Position numbers and translations under genes: made by a program. A stretch of 20,081 nt of DNA from a virus: positions 1 through 20,081 of IMG/VR virus record IMGVR_UViG_3300031563_000006; one strand, given 5' to 3'. The notes under the pieces are model-generated. The model made no database searches. It was not told where the DNA came from and saw nothing but the letters and a program-made list of their open reading frames with translations. The first letter of the stretch is position 1. Each line of letters starts with the position of its first letter. Shown here piece after piece: positions 8,762 through 14,870 of the stretch.

Positions 8762-10055
8762 TTGGATTCACCTCCGGAACAACAACAGGATATTGCTGTG
8801 GTTCTATTTTAGGATTCATATTTGCCTGAGTTACAATATGTTTTTGTATCTCTCTTAAATAATATGCATAATTCCGGTTTGCAACACTATCTTCAAAGTT
8901 GCCAAGAGCCATTAAATAAGCAACATAAAAAGCAATCGCATTACACCATTCATCATCTATTCCAAGATTATTTCCCGCTTCTCCGGCTACTGCCGTATCA
9001 AAAGCAGTCCAGTCGGTTAATGTAACAAACAAATCTGTCCCGGTAGTTCCTGCTGCAAGAGCTATCGATGAATTACTTGTACAATCATCAGAAGTACACC
9101 GCAAATCGCCATCTTCTATACTCCAGGTACATACGCCTGAACATTCCGTATTCATAAGCGCTATTACTGATGCAAAGCTGACACTTGTACCTGTCGTTAT
9201 ATCATATTCCACCTGTACACCTTCTGCCGTAACTTTAAAATAATATTGAGTTGTCGCTGCGAGTCCGGTTGCAGTAGCCAGCGTAAGCCCGGATAAACCA
9301 CATTCCTGATACCCTGATATCTCGGTAAAATCAGATGGAATATATTTATACCATAAATGCAACATTTTTTGTGAATTAGGAACAGGATATAATCGCATTC
9401 TTTTTTCTCTTATTGCATACATACTCGGTGTTCCAGAAGTTCCGGGAGAAGTAAATAAAGGCCAGGGAGCAAGAATTAAAGGTTCTCCGTCCCATTCGGG
9501 AGAAGGAATTACCTGTAAAAAGTCATCCGGAAGGGTTATCTCAAGATTACATTCTGTCGGTATCTCCCCGGTAATTTCCGTATCCGTAGTCGTCCCTGCT
9601 TCAAATCCTAATAAATCAAGAGCATCGGCATATGTTATCCCGGAAGGGGTTTCAAGAGTAATCGACGTACAGTCTATACCATCAATAGTAAACTTCCAGG
9701 CTGTTGTACTCCATGTCACAGTCAAGGTTGTAGGTCCCACTGCGCGTATAGCTGTCTGTAAAGCTGTAGCAACTTGTGTTCCTGTTTGATCGAGGGCAGA
9801 GGTGGCACATATAGCCACGTCTGTAGCTGCCAAAGCATTTGTTCCTCCGGTAACTGTAATCCCTATCGCAAAATGTGTCTGTATATCAAACCGCGGAGAT
9901 AAAGACAAATAAGTCTCTTTTGTTAGCCCATGAACATCTTTAGCAAATGATTTCTGAGCATCGTTTACATGTTTTACCGCTGCCCTGTCACTTAGCCCGG
10001 ATGTACTGGTTCGCGATAACTGCCTTGCTTTTGTAATACAATCTTCCAGTGTCAT
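8748..10055 (-). CDS. Head-tail adaptor (P22 gp4-like tail accessory factor) with two inserted beta domains, 435 aa
   Basis: The helical N-terminus (MTLEDCITKARQLS ... VKHVNDAQKSFAKDVHGLTK, residues 1-50), the central ITLPDDFLQVIPSPEWDG and AIREKRMRLYPVPNSQKM ... LWYKYIPSDF segment (about 172-243) and the C-terminal helices (DEWCNAIAFYVAYLMAL, 368-410) together form the usual core of phage adaptor/tail accessory proteins that bind below the portal. Two foreign-looking beta domains break this core: residues about 62-160 (ITVTGGTNALAATDVAI...) and about 252-358. The second has the familiar phage repeat pattern 'YYFKVT..G ... LRCTSDD ... SSIALAAGTTGTDLF'. The core without inserts would be about 230 residues. 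The ATG touches the preceding stop (TAATG-like, one-base overlap) and its SD (GAAGAAAG) is weak, so it is likely coupled to the upstream gene. Its stop is TAG. Confidence 0.85.
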   Translation of the reverse strand: MTLEDCITKARQLSRTSTSGLSDRAAVKHVNDAQKSFAKDVHGLTKETYLSLSPRFDIQTHFAIGITVTGGTNALAATDVAICATSALDQTGTQVATALQTAIRAVGPTTLTVTWSTTAWKFTIDGIDCTSITLETPSGITYADALDLLGFEAGTTTDTEITGEIPTECNLEITLPDDFLQVIPSPEWDGEPLILAPWPLFTSPGTSGTPSMYAIREKRMRLYPVPNSQKMLHLWYKYIPSDFTEISGYQECGLSGLTLATATGLAATTQYYFKVTAEGVQVEYDITTGTSVSFASVIALMNTECSGVCTWSIEDGDLRCTSDDCTSNSSIALAAGTTGTDLFVTLTDWTAFDTAVAGEAGNNLGIDDEWCNAIAFYVAYLMALGNFEDSVANRNYAYYLREIQKHIVTQANMNPKIEPQQYPVVVPEVNPNEDS

Positions 10056-10204
10056 TATTTATTCTTTCTTCGTTTTTTATTTGCCTCTATTGCCCTGTGT
10101 TGTGCCATGGCTTCTTCTTTGGTGTCAAAAGAAGCTATAACTTTTCCTTTATTCTTTCCATGACAATGAACTGTCACGTATTTATTTCCCCGTTTCTTTA
10201 CCAT
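10055..10204 (-). CDS. Small basic phage protein, 49 aa
   Basis: The ATG at 10204 is chosen because AGGAGG lies four bases upstream (10209-10214) and overlaps the TAG stop of the previous gene. The longer frame opening at 10258 would begin inside that gene without an SD and would add an unrelated CYLC stretch. The product reads MVKKRGNKYVTVHCHG ... KGKVIASFDTKEEAMAQHRAIEANKK and ends in a Lys/Arg tail. The pattern 'KYxVxxxxGKVIASFDTKEEAxAQxRAI' is a common small protein near phage head-tail genes: two or three strands plus a helix that reads like a miniature processivity or cross-linking module. Its role is unknown. The next gene starts on its stop codon. Confidence 0.75.
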   Translation of the reverse strand: MVKKRGNKYVTVHCHGKNKGKVIASFDTKEEAMAQHRAIEANKKRRKNK

Positions 10205-10212
10205 AAAACCTC

Positions 10213-10566
10213 CTAACTCATTACTTTTCTTCCAATTACGGTTGCATAAGTAACACAAGATGCAATAAATTTCCCTGTAGGTTCTGTAACTACAAGGGTT
10301 ATTGCTGCATCCAATTCACTTACCCAACCGTACGGACCAAAATCTATTTTCCAGATCATCCAGTTATCATCACTTGCATAAAACGTCGGGATGAACACTG
10401 TTGTACCATCAGTCATAGATATAAGAACAGGAGCACCAATAGTAAAATGTGATATATTTACTTTATCGATATGATATCTGCATCCTGTTCCTGCTGCTGC
10501 ATATATATCTGTTGTTCCTTCATCATAAACATGTTCTGTTTTCTGCTGATGATAACCTATCATCAT
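10213..10566 (-). CDS. Tandem paralog B: small virion-type beta protein, 117 aa
   Basis: The family is not recognised. The protein is clearly homologous to its upstream neighbour: both share AAAG-x-x-RYHID(R/K)V-x-IS near residues 25-40, a (K/C)IDFGPYGWVSEL block near 75-90, and VIGR(R/K)V at the C-terminus. Predicted content is mostly beta strand (PVLISMTDGTTVFIPTFYA, ITLVVTE), with no membrane segment or signal peptide. Two ATGs in a row (10566 and 10563) are possible starts. Both overlap the TGA of the paralog, and GAAGG sits immediately upstream, better spaced for the second. The position between the head proteins and the adaptor suggests a decoration or head-completion role, which is inference only. 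Confidence 0.78.
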   Translation of the reverse strand: MMIGYHQQKTEHVYDEGTTDIYAAAGTGCRYHIDKVNISHFTIGAPVLISMTDGTTVFIPTFYASDDNWMIWKIDFGPYGWVSELDAAITLVVTEPTGKFIASCVTYATVIGRKVMS

Positions 10567-10898
10567 CCTTCAACACGCCTCCCTATTACCGTGCAAGCAC
10601 ATCCAACGGCAGCAACTTCAACCACAATAGAAATTGTTGCATTTAATTCACTTACCCAACCATACGGACCAAAATCTATACAAAATAAAGATCCGTTATC
10701 ATCTTTCGCAAGAAAAGATGGAACAAAAACAGTAGCCCCATCCGAGACAGAGACAAGACCTGTATCTTGATGAGTATTTATACTGATAAGCACCCTGTCT
10801 ATATGATATCTGTTTGCTGCCCCTGCTGCTGCGAGAACAGTATTTGATCCCTCTCCGGTTTGCGCTGCCGTTCCTTGTACATGTATTCCTGCTAACAT
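10563..10898 (-). CDS. Tandem paralog A: small virion-type beta protein, 111 aa
   Basis: The family is not recognised. This is the upstream member of a tandem duplicated pair; see the shared blocks RYHIDRVLIS, IDFGPYGWVSEL and VIGRRV. The N-terminus differs from the partner (MLAGIHVQGTAAQTGEGSNTVLAAAG), as does the loop NTHQDTGLVSVSDGATVFVPSFLAK. The fold looks all-beta with one small Ala-rich turn. The start at 10898 has a strong AAGGAGG five bases upstream. The TGA stop overlaps the ATG of the partner, so the two are expected to be made together, perhaps as a hetero-oligomer. A virion decoration or tail-completion role is inferred from the neighbourhood alone. Confidence 0.8.
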   Translation of the reverse strand: MLAGIHVQGTAAQTGEGSNTVLAAAGAANRYHIDRVLISINTHQDTGLVSVSDGATVFVPSFLAKDDNGSLFCIDFGPYGWVSELNATISIVVEVAAVGCACTVIGRRVEG

Positions 10899-10931
10899 TT
10901 TAACCTCCTTATAATGCTGCTAATGCAGTTC

Positions 10932-11120
10932 TTAACTGATTGAATTATGCTGCTCTGCCGATGTTGCATCAGCGCAACTGCAATACATATTTCCTTTTTC
11001 AAAATTTATAACTATATAGGTGTCTCCTTCTTTATATTCCACTCCCTGAATACCTTCTAAGTTTAAAAGATATTTTTTGTCGTTTCCATCTATATGTCCA
11101 TCCAACTGATGAAAAGCCAT
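10932..11120 (-). CDS. Small protein, 62 aa, C-terminus possibly frameshifted
   Basis: The product (MAFHQLDGHIDGNDKKYLL ... CSCADATSAEQHNSIS) is not recognised. It begins with a polar turn, then two or three predicted strands (LEGIQGVEYKEGDTYIVINFEK) and a CSCADATSAEQ helix start. The start at 11120 has AAGGAGG five bases upstream. The end is odd: just past the QHNS codons, another frame reads FNQLRTALAAL and then stops exactly inside the next gene's SD (TAAGGAGG, ending at 10909), the junction style used elsewhere in this cluster. A lost base near 10945 would explain this, giving a protein of about 71 residues ending in a helix. Either the gene is naturally truncated or the base was lost in sequencing or assembly. 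Confidence 0.68.
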   Translation of the reverse strand: MAFHQLDGHIDGNDKKYLLNLEGIQGVEYKEGDTYIVINFEKGNMYCSCADATSAEQHNSIS

Positions 11121-11168
11121 AGAAACCTCCTTATAAAGAGGGGAAGAGTTATCCCTCCCCCTTCTATT

Positions 11169-11306
11169 TTATTCTTTAGCTTTCGGCTTATTCTTTAGCT
11201 TTCGCTTAGCTTTAGCTTTCGGCTTAGCTTTAGCTTTCGGCTTAGCTTTAGCTAATTGTTCGTCCATTATTCTTTTCTCTTCTTCCCATGAAATTTTATG
11301 TTTCAT
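11169..11306 (-). CDS. 45-aa Lys/Ala/Pro repeat protein, histone-tail-like
   Basis: The ATG at 11306 is preceded by AAGGAG with a six-base spacer, and that site overlaps the TAA of the beta-helix gene, so it is a normally placed cistron. The product is MKHKISWEEEKRIMDEQL followed by an almost uninterrupted basic repeat: AKAKPK, AKAKPK, AKAKRK, LKNKPK, AKE. The first 18 residues form a charged helix; the remaining 27 carry about 14 Lys/Arg, like the C-terminal tails of histone H1 or of bacterial HU/H1-like proteins. Such tails bind nucleic acid or polyanions by charge. Here it sits between head and head-completion genes, so a virion DNA-binding or condensing role is possible but unproven; a capsid linker is an alternative. 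It is short and made of repeats, so a low-complexity artefact is not excluded, but the SD argues for expression. Confidence 0.7.
   Translation of the reverse strand: MKHKISWEEEKRIMDEQLAKAKPKAKAKPKAKAKRKLKNKPKAKE
11172..11246. repeat. Short tandem repeats encoding AKAKPK
   Basis: On the plus strand an 18-bp unit (TTTAGCTTTCGGCTTAGC) occurs twice perfectly at 11211-11228 and 11229-11246. A 17-bp copy lacking one G lies at 11194-11210. The downstream part is a second repeat of 19 bp (11172-11190) and 18 bp (11191-11208). The missing base and the extra base of the 19-bp duplication cancel, so the coding frame ends in the same KPKAKE as it would have without either event. Confidence 0.85.
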
Positions 11307-11316
11307 ATATTACTCC

Positions 11317-12273
11317 TTAATCATCATCAAAAGGATCTGTTACCGTACCATTAGTAGATACCCAATTATGAAGAATACCATGTCCTGCATGTTCAATTGC
11401 TGTAGCTCCTGTTTCAATAACAATGGCATTCTCTTTCACAATAACATTCCCTGTTGAGTCAACATCAATTCCTTTGCCTGTTGCTCCTGCTCCTTCGACG
11501 TCAATATTATTACGGGCAATTAAACTATTATAAGCAGTAGCATTACCATGGACAAAAATTCCCTTACCTCCGGCAGTCGCAACGCGAATAAGATTATCTT
11601 CAATACGACTATTTATCATATATTTATCCGCCCCACCAGGAATATATATTCCTCCTGTTTCTACATTCCATATTGTGTTTCCAATAATTCTCGAACTTTC
11701 CATATTATCCATCTGTATTCCATAGGTATTGTTAGATCCGTCACCTTCGAGCATACAATTGATGATATAATTATTATCTCCCGCTGCATTATAAACTATC
11801 GGGTAAGCACCAGCTCCTTTAATGAATAAATTATATAACACATTACCTGATCCGCTCCATACTATTGTGGATGGAGTTGCATCATGACCTCTGTCATAAT
11901 TTATAGTTACTCCCCAATCTCCGCCGGGAGTACCAAGCCCAATAAGCCACATATTATATCCAGATAAAGAAATATAAGTTGTAAGATTGTAATGTCCGGG
12001 TAGAATATAAATAAAAGTTAATTGACTTTTATCATCATAATCTATATCTCCGGCTCCACCACCACGGGCATCTGTAATTGCTGCCTGAATTGAAGCATAT
12101 GGTCTGCCCCAATCCCCTGTTCCGGTAGTATCTGATCCGTTTGTAGCATCAACGAAAATACTTCGTTGTCCAATATAAGGAGCTTGTAGTTCTAAAAGTT
12201 TTGTGCCTAATTTTGCCCTTGATAACATAGGACATCCCATGTCAAGCAAATTGGCGTTAGCTTTCGTTATCAT
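11317..12273 (-). CDS. Right-handed beta-helix (pectin-lyase-like) virion protein, 318 aa
   Basis: After a 36-residue N-terminal helix/anchor (MITKANANLLDMGCPMLSRAK...), residues 37-65 read RSIFVDATNGSDTTGTGDW and RPYASIQAAI, the hallmark opening of pectate-lyase-like solenoids ('FVDxxNGSDxxxG..W..pyaSIQaAI'). The rest consists of short strands with N/D/G turns, as in beta-helix coils (YNLFIKGAG, NNYIINCMLEGDG, SSRIIGNTIWN, NSRIEDNLIRV, NSLIARNNIDVEG, NVIVKENAIVIE). The tail is acidic (DPFDDD). I see no catalytic Asp cluster or intramolecular chaperone domain that would make an enzyme or autoprocessed tailspike certain. The SD is AAGGAGG, overlapping the previous stop. Position right after the capsid and decoration genes, away from the tail, suggests a head-surface fibre or decoration; a tailspike is the alternative. 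Confidence 0.83.
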   Translation of the reverse strand: MITKANANLLDMGCPMLSRAKLGTKLLELQAPYIGQRSIFVDATNGSDTTGTGDWGRPYASIQAAITDARGGGAGDIDYDDKSQLTFIYILPGHYNLTTYISLSGYNMWLIGLGTPGGDWGVTINYDRGHDATPSTIVWSGSGNVLYNLFIKGAGAYPIVYNAAGDNNYIINCMLEGDGSNNTYGIQMDNMESSRIIGNTIWNVETGGIYIPGGADKYMINSRIEDNLIRVATAGGKGIFVHGNATAYNSLIARNNIDVEGAGATGKGIDVDSTGNVIVKENAIVIETGATAIEHAGHGILHNWVSTNGTVTDPFDDD

Positions 12274-12283
12274 ATTGCCCTCC

Positions 12284-12727
12284 TTAAATTGTAATAATAC
12301 GTTCTGGTACTAATACTACATTCTGAGTCGTTGAGGTTGTACTTTCTGTCGTACAAACCGCAAACTCTCCTGCTGCTCCTGTATAATCAGCCCCTATATC
12401 TGCAATAGCGCCTGTATTAACTGTCAACCCATGTCCTACTGATACAGACAACGATGCAGTAACCATAGATGCTACATATCCTCCAACCTGTATCCAGTCT
12501 TCATCTCCAGAACTCATGGCATATGGCGGAACAACAACATAGATATAATATCCTGATGTCGGCAAATCACCGGTAATCCATCCATATTCATTCACCACAA
12601 GGGCATAAGGAGTCAAAGCGGTAAGATCATCATGACACTGAGCTTTCACCCACACGGTACCATCTTCATCATATCTGAACTGAAAAGGAACATAAAGTTG
12701 ATTTCCTGCTCTGTTAAATAAACTCAT
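12284..12727 (-). CDS. Beta-rich protein after the capsid gene, candidate head decoration, 147 aa
   Basis: The start at 12727 is preferred over the upstream ATG at 12754. It has AAGGAGG at 12733-12739, and that site carries the TAA of the capsid gene, whereas the longer frame would begin within the capsid gene. The product starts MSLFNRAGNQLYVPFQFRYDEDG and continues with VWVKAQCHDDLTALTPYALV ... PTSGYYIYVVVPPYAMSSGDEDWIQVGG, then a Ser/Thr/Val-rich second half (VSVGHGLTVNTGAIADIG) and QNVVLVPERIITI. The Gly-rich 'hGLTVntGAIaDIGaDY' stretch resembles surface-exposed loops of phage decoration or DUF2190-like proteins. Family assignment is not certain. Position directly behind the major capsid gene supports a capsid-stabilising or decoration role. 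Confidence 0.75.
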   Translation of the reverse strand: MSLFNRAGNQLYVPFQFRYDEDGTVWVKAQCHDDLTALTPYALVVNEYGWITGDLPTSGYYIYVVVPPYAMSSGDEDWIQVGGYVASMVTASLSVSVGHGLTVNTGAIADIGADYTGAAGEFAVCTTESTTSTTQNVVLVPERIITI

Positions 12728-12737
12728 AACCACCTCC

Positions 12738-13685
12738 TTAAAGCGTCGAATCAAGAGCCGTGTATTTGAAATTACAACGTCTCATTTTACATTTAATGTT
12801 TCCAACCCAGGAAATCTCTTTCGCAAGGTGATGCGGGAATCCCGCCTGGAACATTTCCTTCCACGGAGTTGCCTTAAAATTGGCAGATGGATGATAGACC
12901 ACAGAGAACACTTTCATGTCAAGTCCGTACCAGGTATTAGCCGTACAATAAGCATCTCCTATTACCGGGGCACCATGGAAACTGATAGTATCTTCAAATC
13001 CGAGACTTGCCATTTCATCCGACGTATATCTTTGTTTCGGTTCAAGTTTGGATTCAAATTTGTCCCTTAAAAGTTTTGTGGTAAGATGAAAATTGGGTCT
13101 GTTTTTCCCATAAGTTGCCTGTCCTATCATTCCGGCAAGAGTGGTCGGACCTCCATATATAATAAGTTCTGTTGTGGTTGAATCTTCTATAGCAGCCCAT
13201 GCGGAAGCGTCGCTTACCGCCACTCCTGCATAAGTATCTTCGCTATCAACTATTGTTGCAAGAGAAGAAAATCCACTGCCATTCGGATTAGTCGTATACA
13301 AATCTGTTGCAAAACGATGATCCAAATCCTGTTTAAGCTCTTCCGTTTTATCCGCGATTAAATCGACAATTGCTGCTTTACCAGAATTCTTGATTTTTTC
13401 ATCCCAACCCATCATTGTATTCCCTGAATAATATTTCCATTCAAGAAAACACTGGGTTCTGGTTGCTTTTCTCTCAAAGATGATTCTATCAGTAGAACTT
13501 ACTGCATCGGCACTTCCGAGCTGATCATATCTGATAGGCCATGTTATCTTAGTACCACCCGGGACAACCTGTTTCATCTTTTTAGCCTTCTGATAAAAAG
13601 CACTATTGTCATAACACTGTTGTTTCAACACCTTATCGAAATGTTTATCCGATACCGTGTTGACTTCCGTGACTGTAAAAGCCAT
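12738..13685 (-). CDS. Major capsid protein, HK97-fold type, 315 aa
   Basis: Length and place (scaffold upstream, decoration-type gene downstream) match a short HK97-fold capsid protein. The N-terminus MAFTVTEVNTVSDKHFDKVLKQ leads to a region that reads as E-loop and spine helix (TKITWPIRYDQLGSADAVSS ... ERKATRTQCFLEWKYYSG, then a long helix AAIVDLIADKTEELKQDLDH). A-domain-like strands follow (HLTTKLLRDKFESKLEPKQRY, GFEDTISFHGAPVIGDAYC) and a final VFSVVYHPSANFKATPWKEM ... IKCKMRRCNFKYTAL. The phrase 'F.GaPvI.D..C..NtwYgLD' is typical of this capsid group. There is no N-terminal protease-cleaved delta domain of HK97 size, consistent with a separate scaffold. SD AGGAGG lies six bases before the ATG. 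Confidence 0.92.
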   Translation of the reverse strand: MAFTVTEVNTVSDKHFDKVLKQQCYDNSAFYQKAKKMKQVVPGGTKITWPIRYDQLGSADAVSSTDRIIFERKATRTQCFLEWKYYSGNTMMGWDEKIKNSGKAAIVDLIADKTEELKQDLDHRFATDLYTTNPNGSGFSSLATIVDSEDTYAGVAVSDASAWAAIEDSTTTELIIYGGPTTLAGMIGQATYGKNRPNFHLTTKLLRDKFESKLEPKQRYTSDEMASLGFEDTISFHGAPVIGDAYCTANTWYGLDMKVFSVVYHPSANFKATPWKEMFQAGFPHHLAKEISWVGNIKCKMRRCNFKYTALDSTL

Positions 13686-13699
13686 ATGTTACCTCCTGT

Positions 13700-14533
13700 T
13701 TAAGTTAAACCGAACTCCTTATAAGCATTTAGTTTAGCTTCTTCCAACGTAGAAGCGTTTTGTGACGAAGGAGTTCCTTTCGCTCCGCTGGAGGTTATCA
13801 GTCCTGCCTGTTTCTTCTTGGCCTGATCTTCGAGAATTTTTTGTTCCAACTCTGGAATTGACTTTCTTCCTATCTCTGAAAAGTAAAGCACTTCCATCAG
13901 GGTTGTTAAATCCCCCTGTTGGAGAGCTTCATATGCTTTATTTACAACATCGACATTAAAATCTTTATATTTTCCGGCAAGATTTTTTTCAGCAGCTTCA
14001 CGTTGTTGTCTTAATTGTTCCTGCCGTTCCCTGGCTTTCATAGCCTCGAGTTCTTTTCCGTATTTCTGTTGAAATAAAGTCTCCATTTTTCTTTCCAGAT
14101 CATCATCCGTAAGTTCTCCGAGCTGTTCTTTAAGCTTTTGTTCAACATGAGGATTCTTTTTAAGAAAATCATCATATTTTTTAAGCTGTTCAGATCTTGA
14201 ATTCCATTCATCTCTCTGTGAATGGAATTGTTTCCGGTCATTCTCAAACTGTTCTCTCAACAACTCCTGCTGCCTTCTTTGTTCAGCCACTTCCTGAGTT
14301 TTCCTTGTATAATCACTATGTCTGAGAAAATGTTCTCTCATAAAATTCCCGACATCATCAGGGGAAGAAAACTTGTGAACTTCTTCTCCGTCCGGAGTCT
14401 CAAATTCATAAAAATACTCCTCAGGGGGTTCATCTCCTTGTCCTGACGGTTCTTCTGGTATTACACCTTGTCCTCCACCATCTGCAAACCACTGCAAATG
14501 CATACCATCAAAGGGGGTTTTAAAATCAAACAT
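13700..14533 (-). CDS. Scaffolding protein, 277 aa
   Basis: A long acidic/basic coiled coil spans about residues 80-200 (RRQQELLREQFENDRKQFHS ... EQRRQ / KEQLGELTDDDLERKMETLF), with a flexible Gly/Pro/Glu-rich N-terminus and a Ser/Thr/Ala-rich C-terminal tail ending in AYKEFGLT. The N-terminal motif MHLQWFADGGG (residues 11-21) matches the 'LQLFAEGG' motif common at the start of scaffold proteins in phages of Gram-positive hosts. Scaffolds direct capsid assembly and leave or are cleaved before maturation. The gene lies immediately upstream of the major capsid gene, as usual. AAGGAGGTAAT precedes the ATG and overlaps the last codons (AGG AGG, Arg-Arg) and TAA of the upstream gene. No protease domain is seen, so it is a pure scaffold. 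Confidence 0.9.
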   Translation of the reverse strand: MFDFKTPFDGMHLQWFADGGGQGVIPEEPSGQGDEPPEEYFYEFETPDGEEVHKFSSPDDVGNFMREHFLRHSDYTRKTQEVAEQRRQQELLREQFENDRKQFHSQRDEWNSRSEQLKKYDDFLKKNPHVEQKLKEQLGELTDDDLERKMETLFQQKYGKELEAMKARERQEQLRQQREAAEKNLAGKYKDFNVDVVNKAYEALQQGDLTTLMEVLYFSEIGRKSIPELEQKILEDQAKKKQAGLITSSGAKGTPSSQNASTLEEAKLNAYKEFGLT

Positions 14534-14534
14534 A

Positions 14535-14870
14535 TTACCTCCTTAACAGCCCTTCCAACCCCTGTCCCTGTGCAGGGGGGGGTGTAGGTGGCGGATTCCC
14601 ACCGAGGTCTCCTGGCGGAGGACCTCCCGGCGGTGGAGCACCGCCACCTTGAGCTATATTTTTCATTTTATTCAACGGGTTTGCATTTTCTACCTGTTTC
14701 TTTGCAAACTCCGTTAATTGCGCTACCGGTCCGTCTACATCAATTCCGAGCTTCTCCATGGCCTGACGAACAGTCATATTCTGTGAAAACTGACCCGACT
14801 GTTTCATAGCAGCCATGTCCGCCGGATTAAATATAGATTTATTTTGTTCCATAGGTTCTGGTAATGGCAT
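14535..14870 (-). CDS. Pro/Gly-rich hypothetical protein between portal and scaffold, 111 aa
   Basis: The family is not recognised. The N-terminal two-thirds is polar and helical (MPLPEPMEQNKSIFNPADMAA; RQAMEKLGIDVDGPVAQL; FAKKQVENANPL). Residues about 75-105 form a Gly/Pro tract (GGGAPPPGGPPPGD ... PPPTPPPAQG), then EGLLRR. The last two Arg codons are the next gene's SD. The ATG overlaps the portal TAA by one base, and AGGAGG lies in the portal tail. Portal-scaffold interval genes of this kind often encode small head-assembly factors or prohead protease-associated peptides, but no catalytic residues are visible here. Function is unknown. Confidence 0.78.
   Translation of the reverse strand: MPLPEPMEQNKSIFNPADMAAMKQSGQFSQNMTVRQAMEKLGIDVDGPVAQLTEFAKKQVENANPLNKMKNIAQGGGAPPPGGPPPGDLGGNPPPTPPPAQGQGLEGLLRR

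Noticed and set aside
10205-10258. Longer start of the 49-aa gene giving a CxxC-type N-terminus
   Set aside because: Would start inside the previous gene without an SD, while the inner ATG has AGGAGG.
11138-11157. Hairpin GAGGGGA/TCCCTC as a terminator
   Set aside because: One bulged base, short stem, and the T-rich run lies on the plus-strand side; the minus-strand transcript has no proper U-tract and the next SD follows at once.
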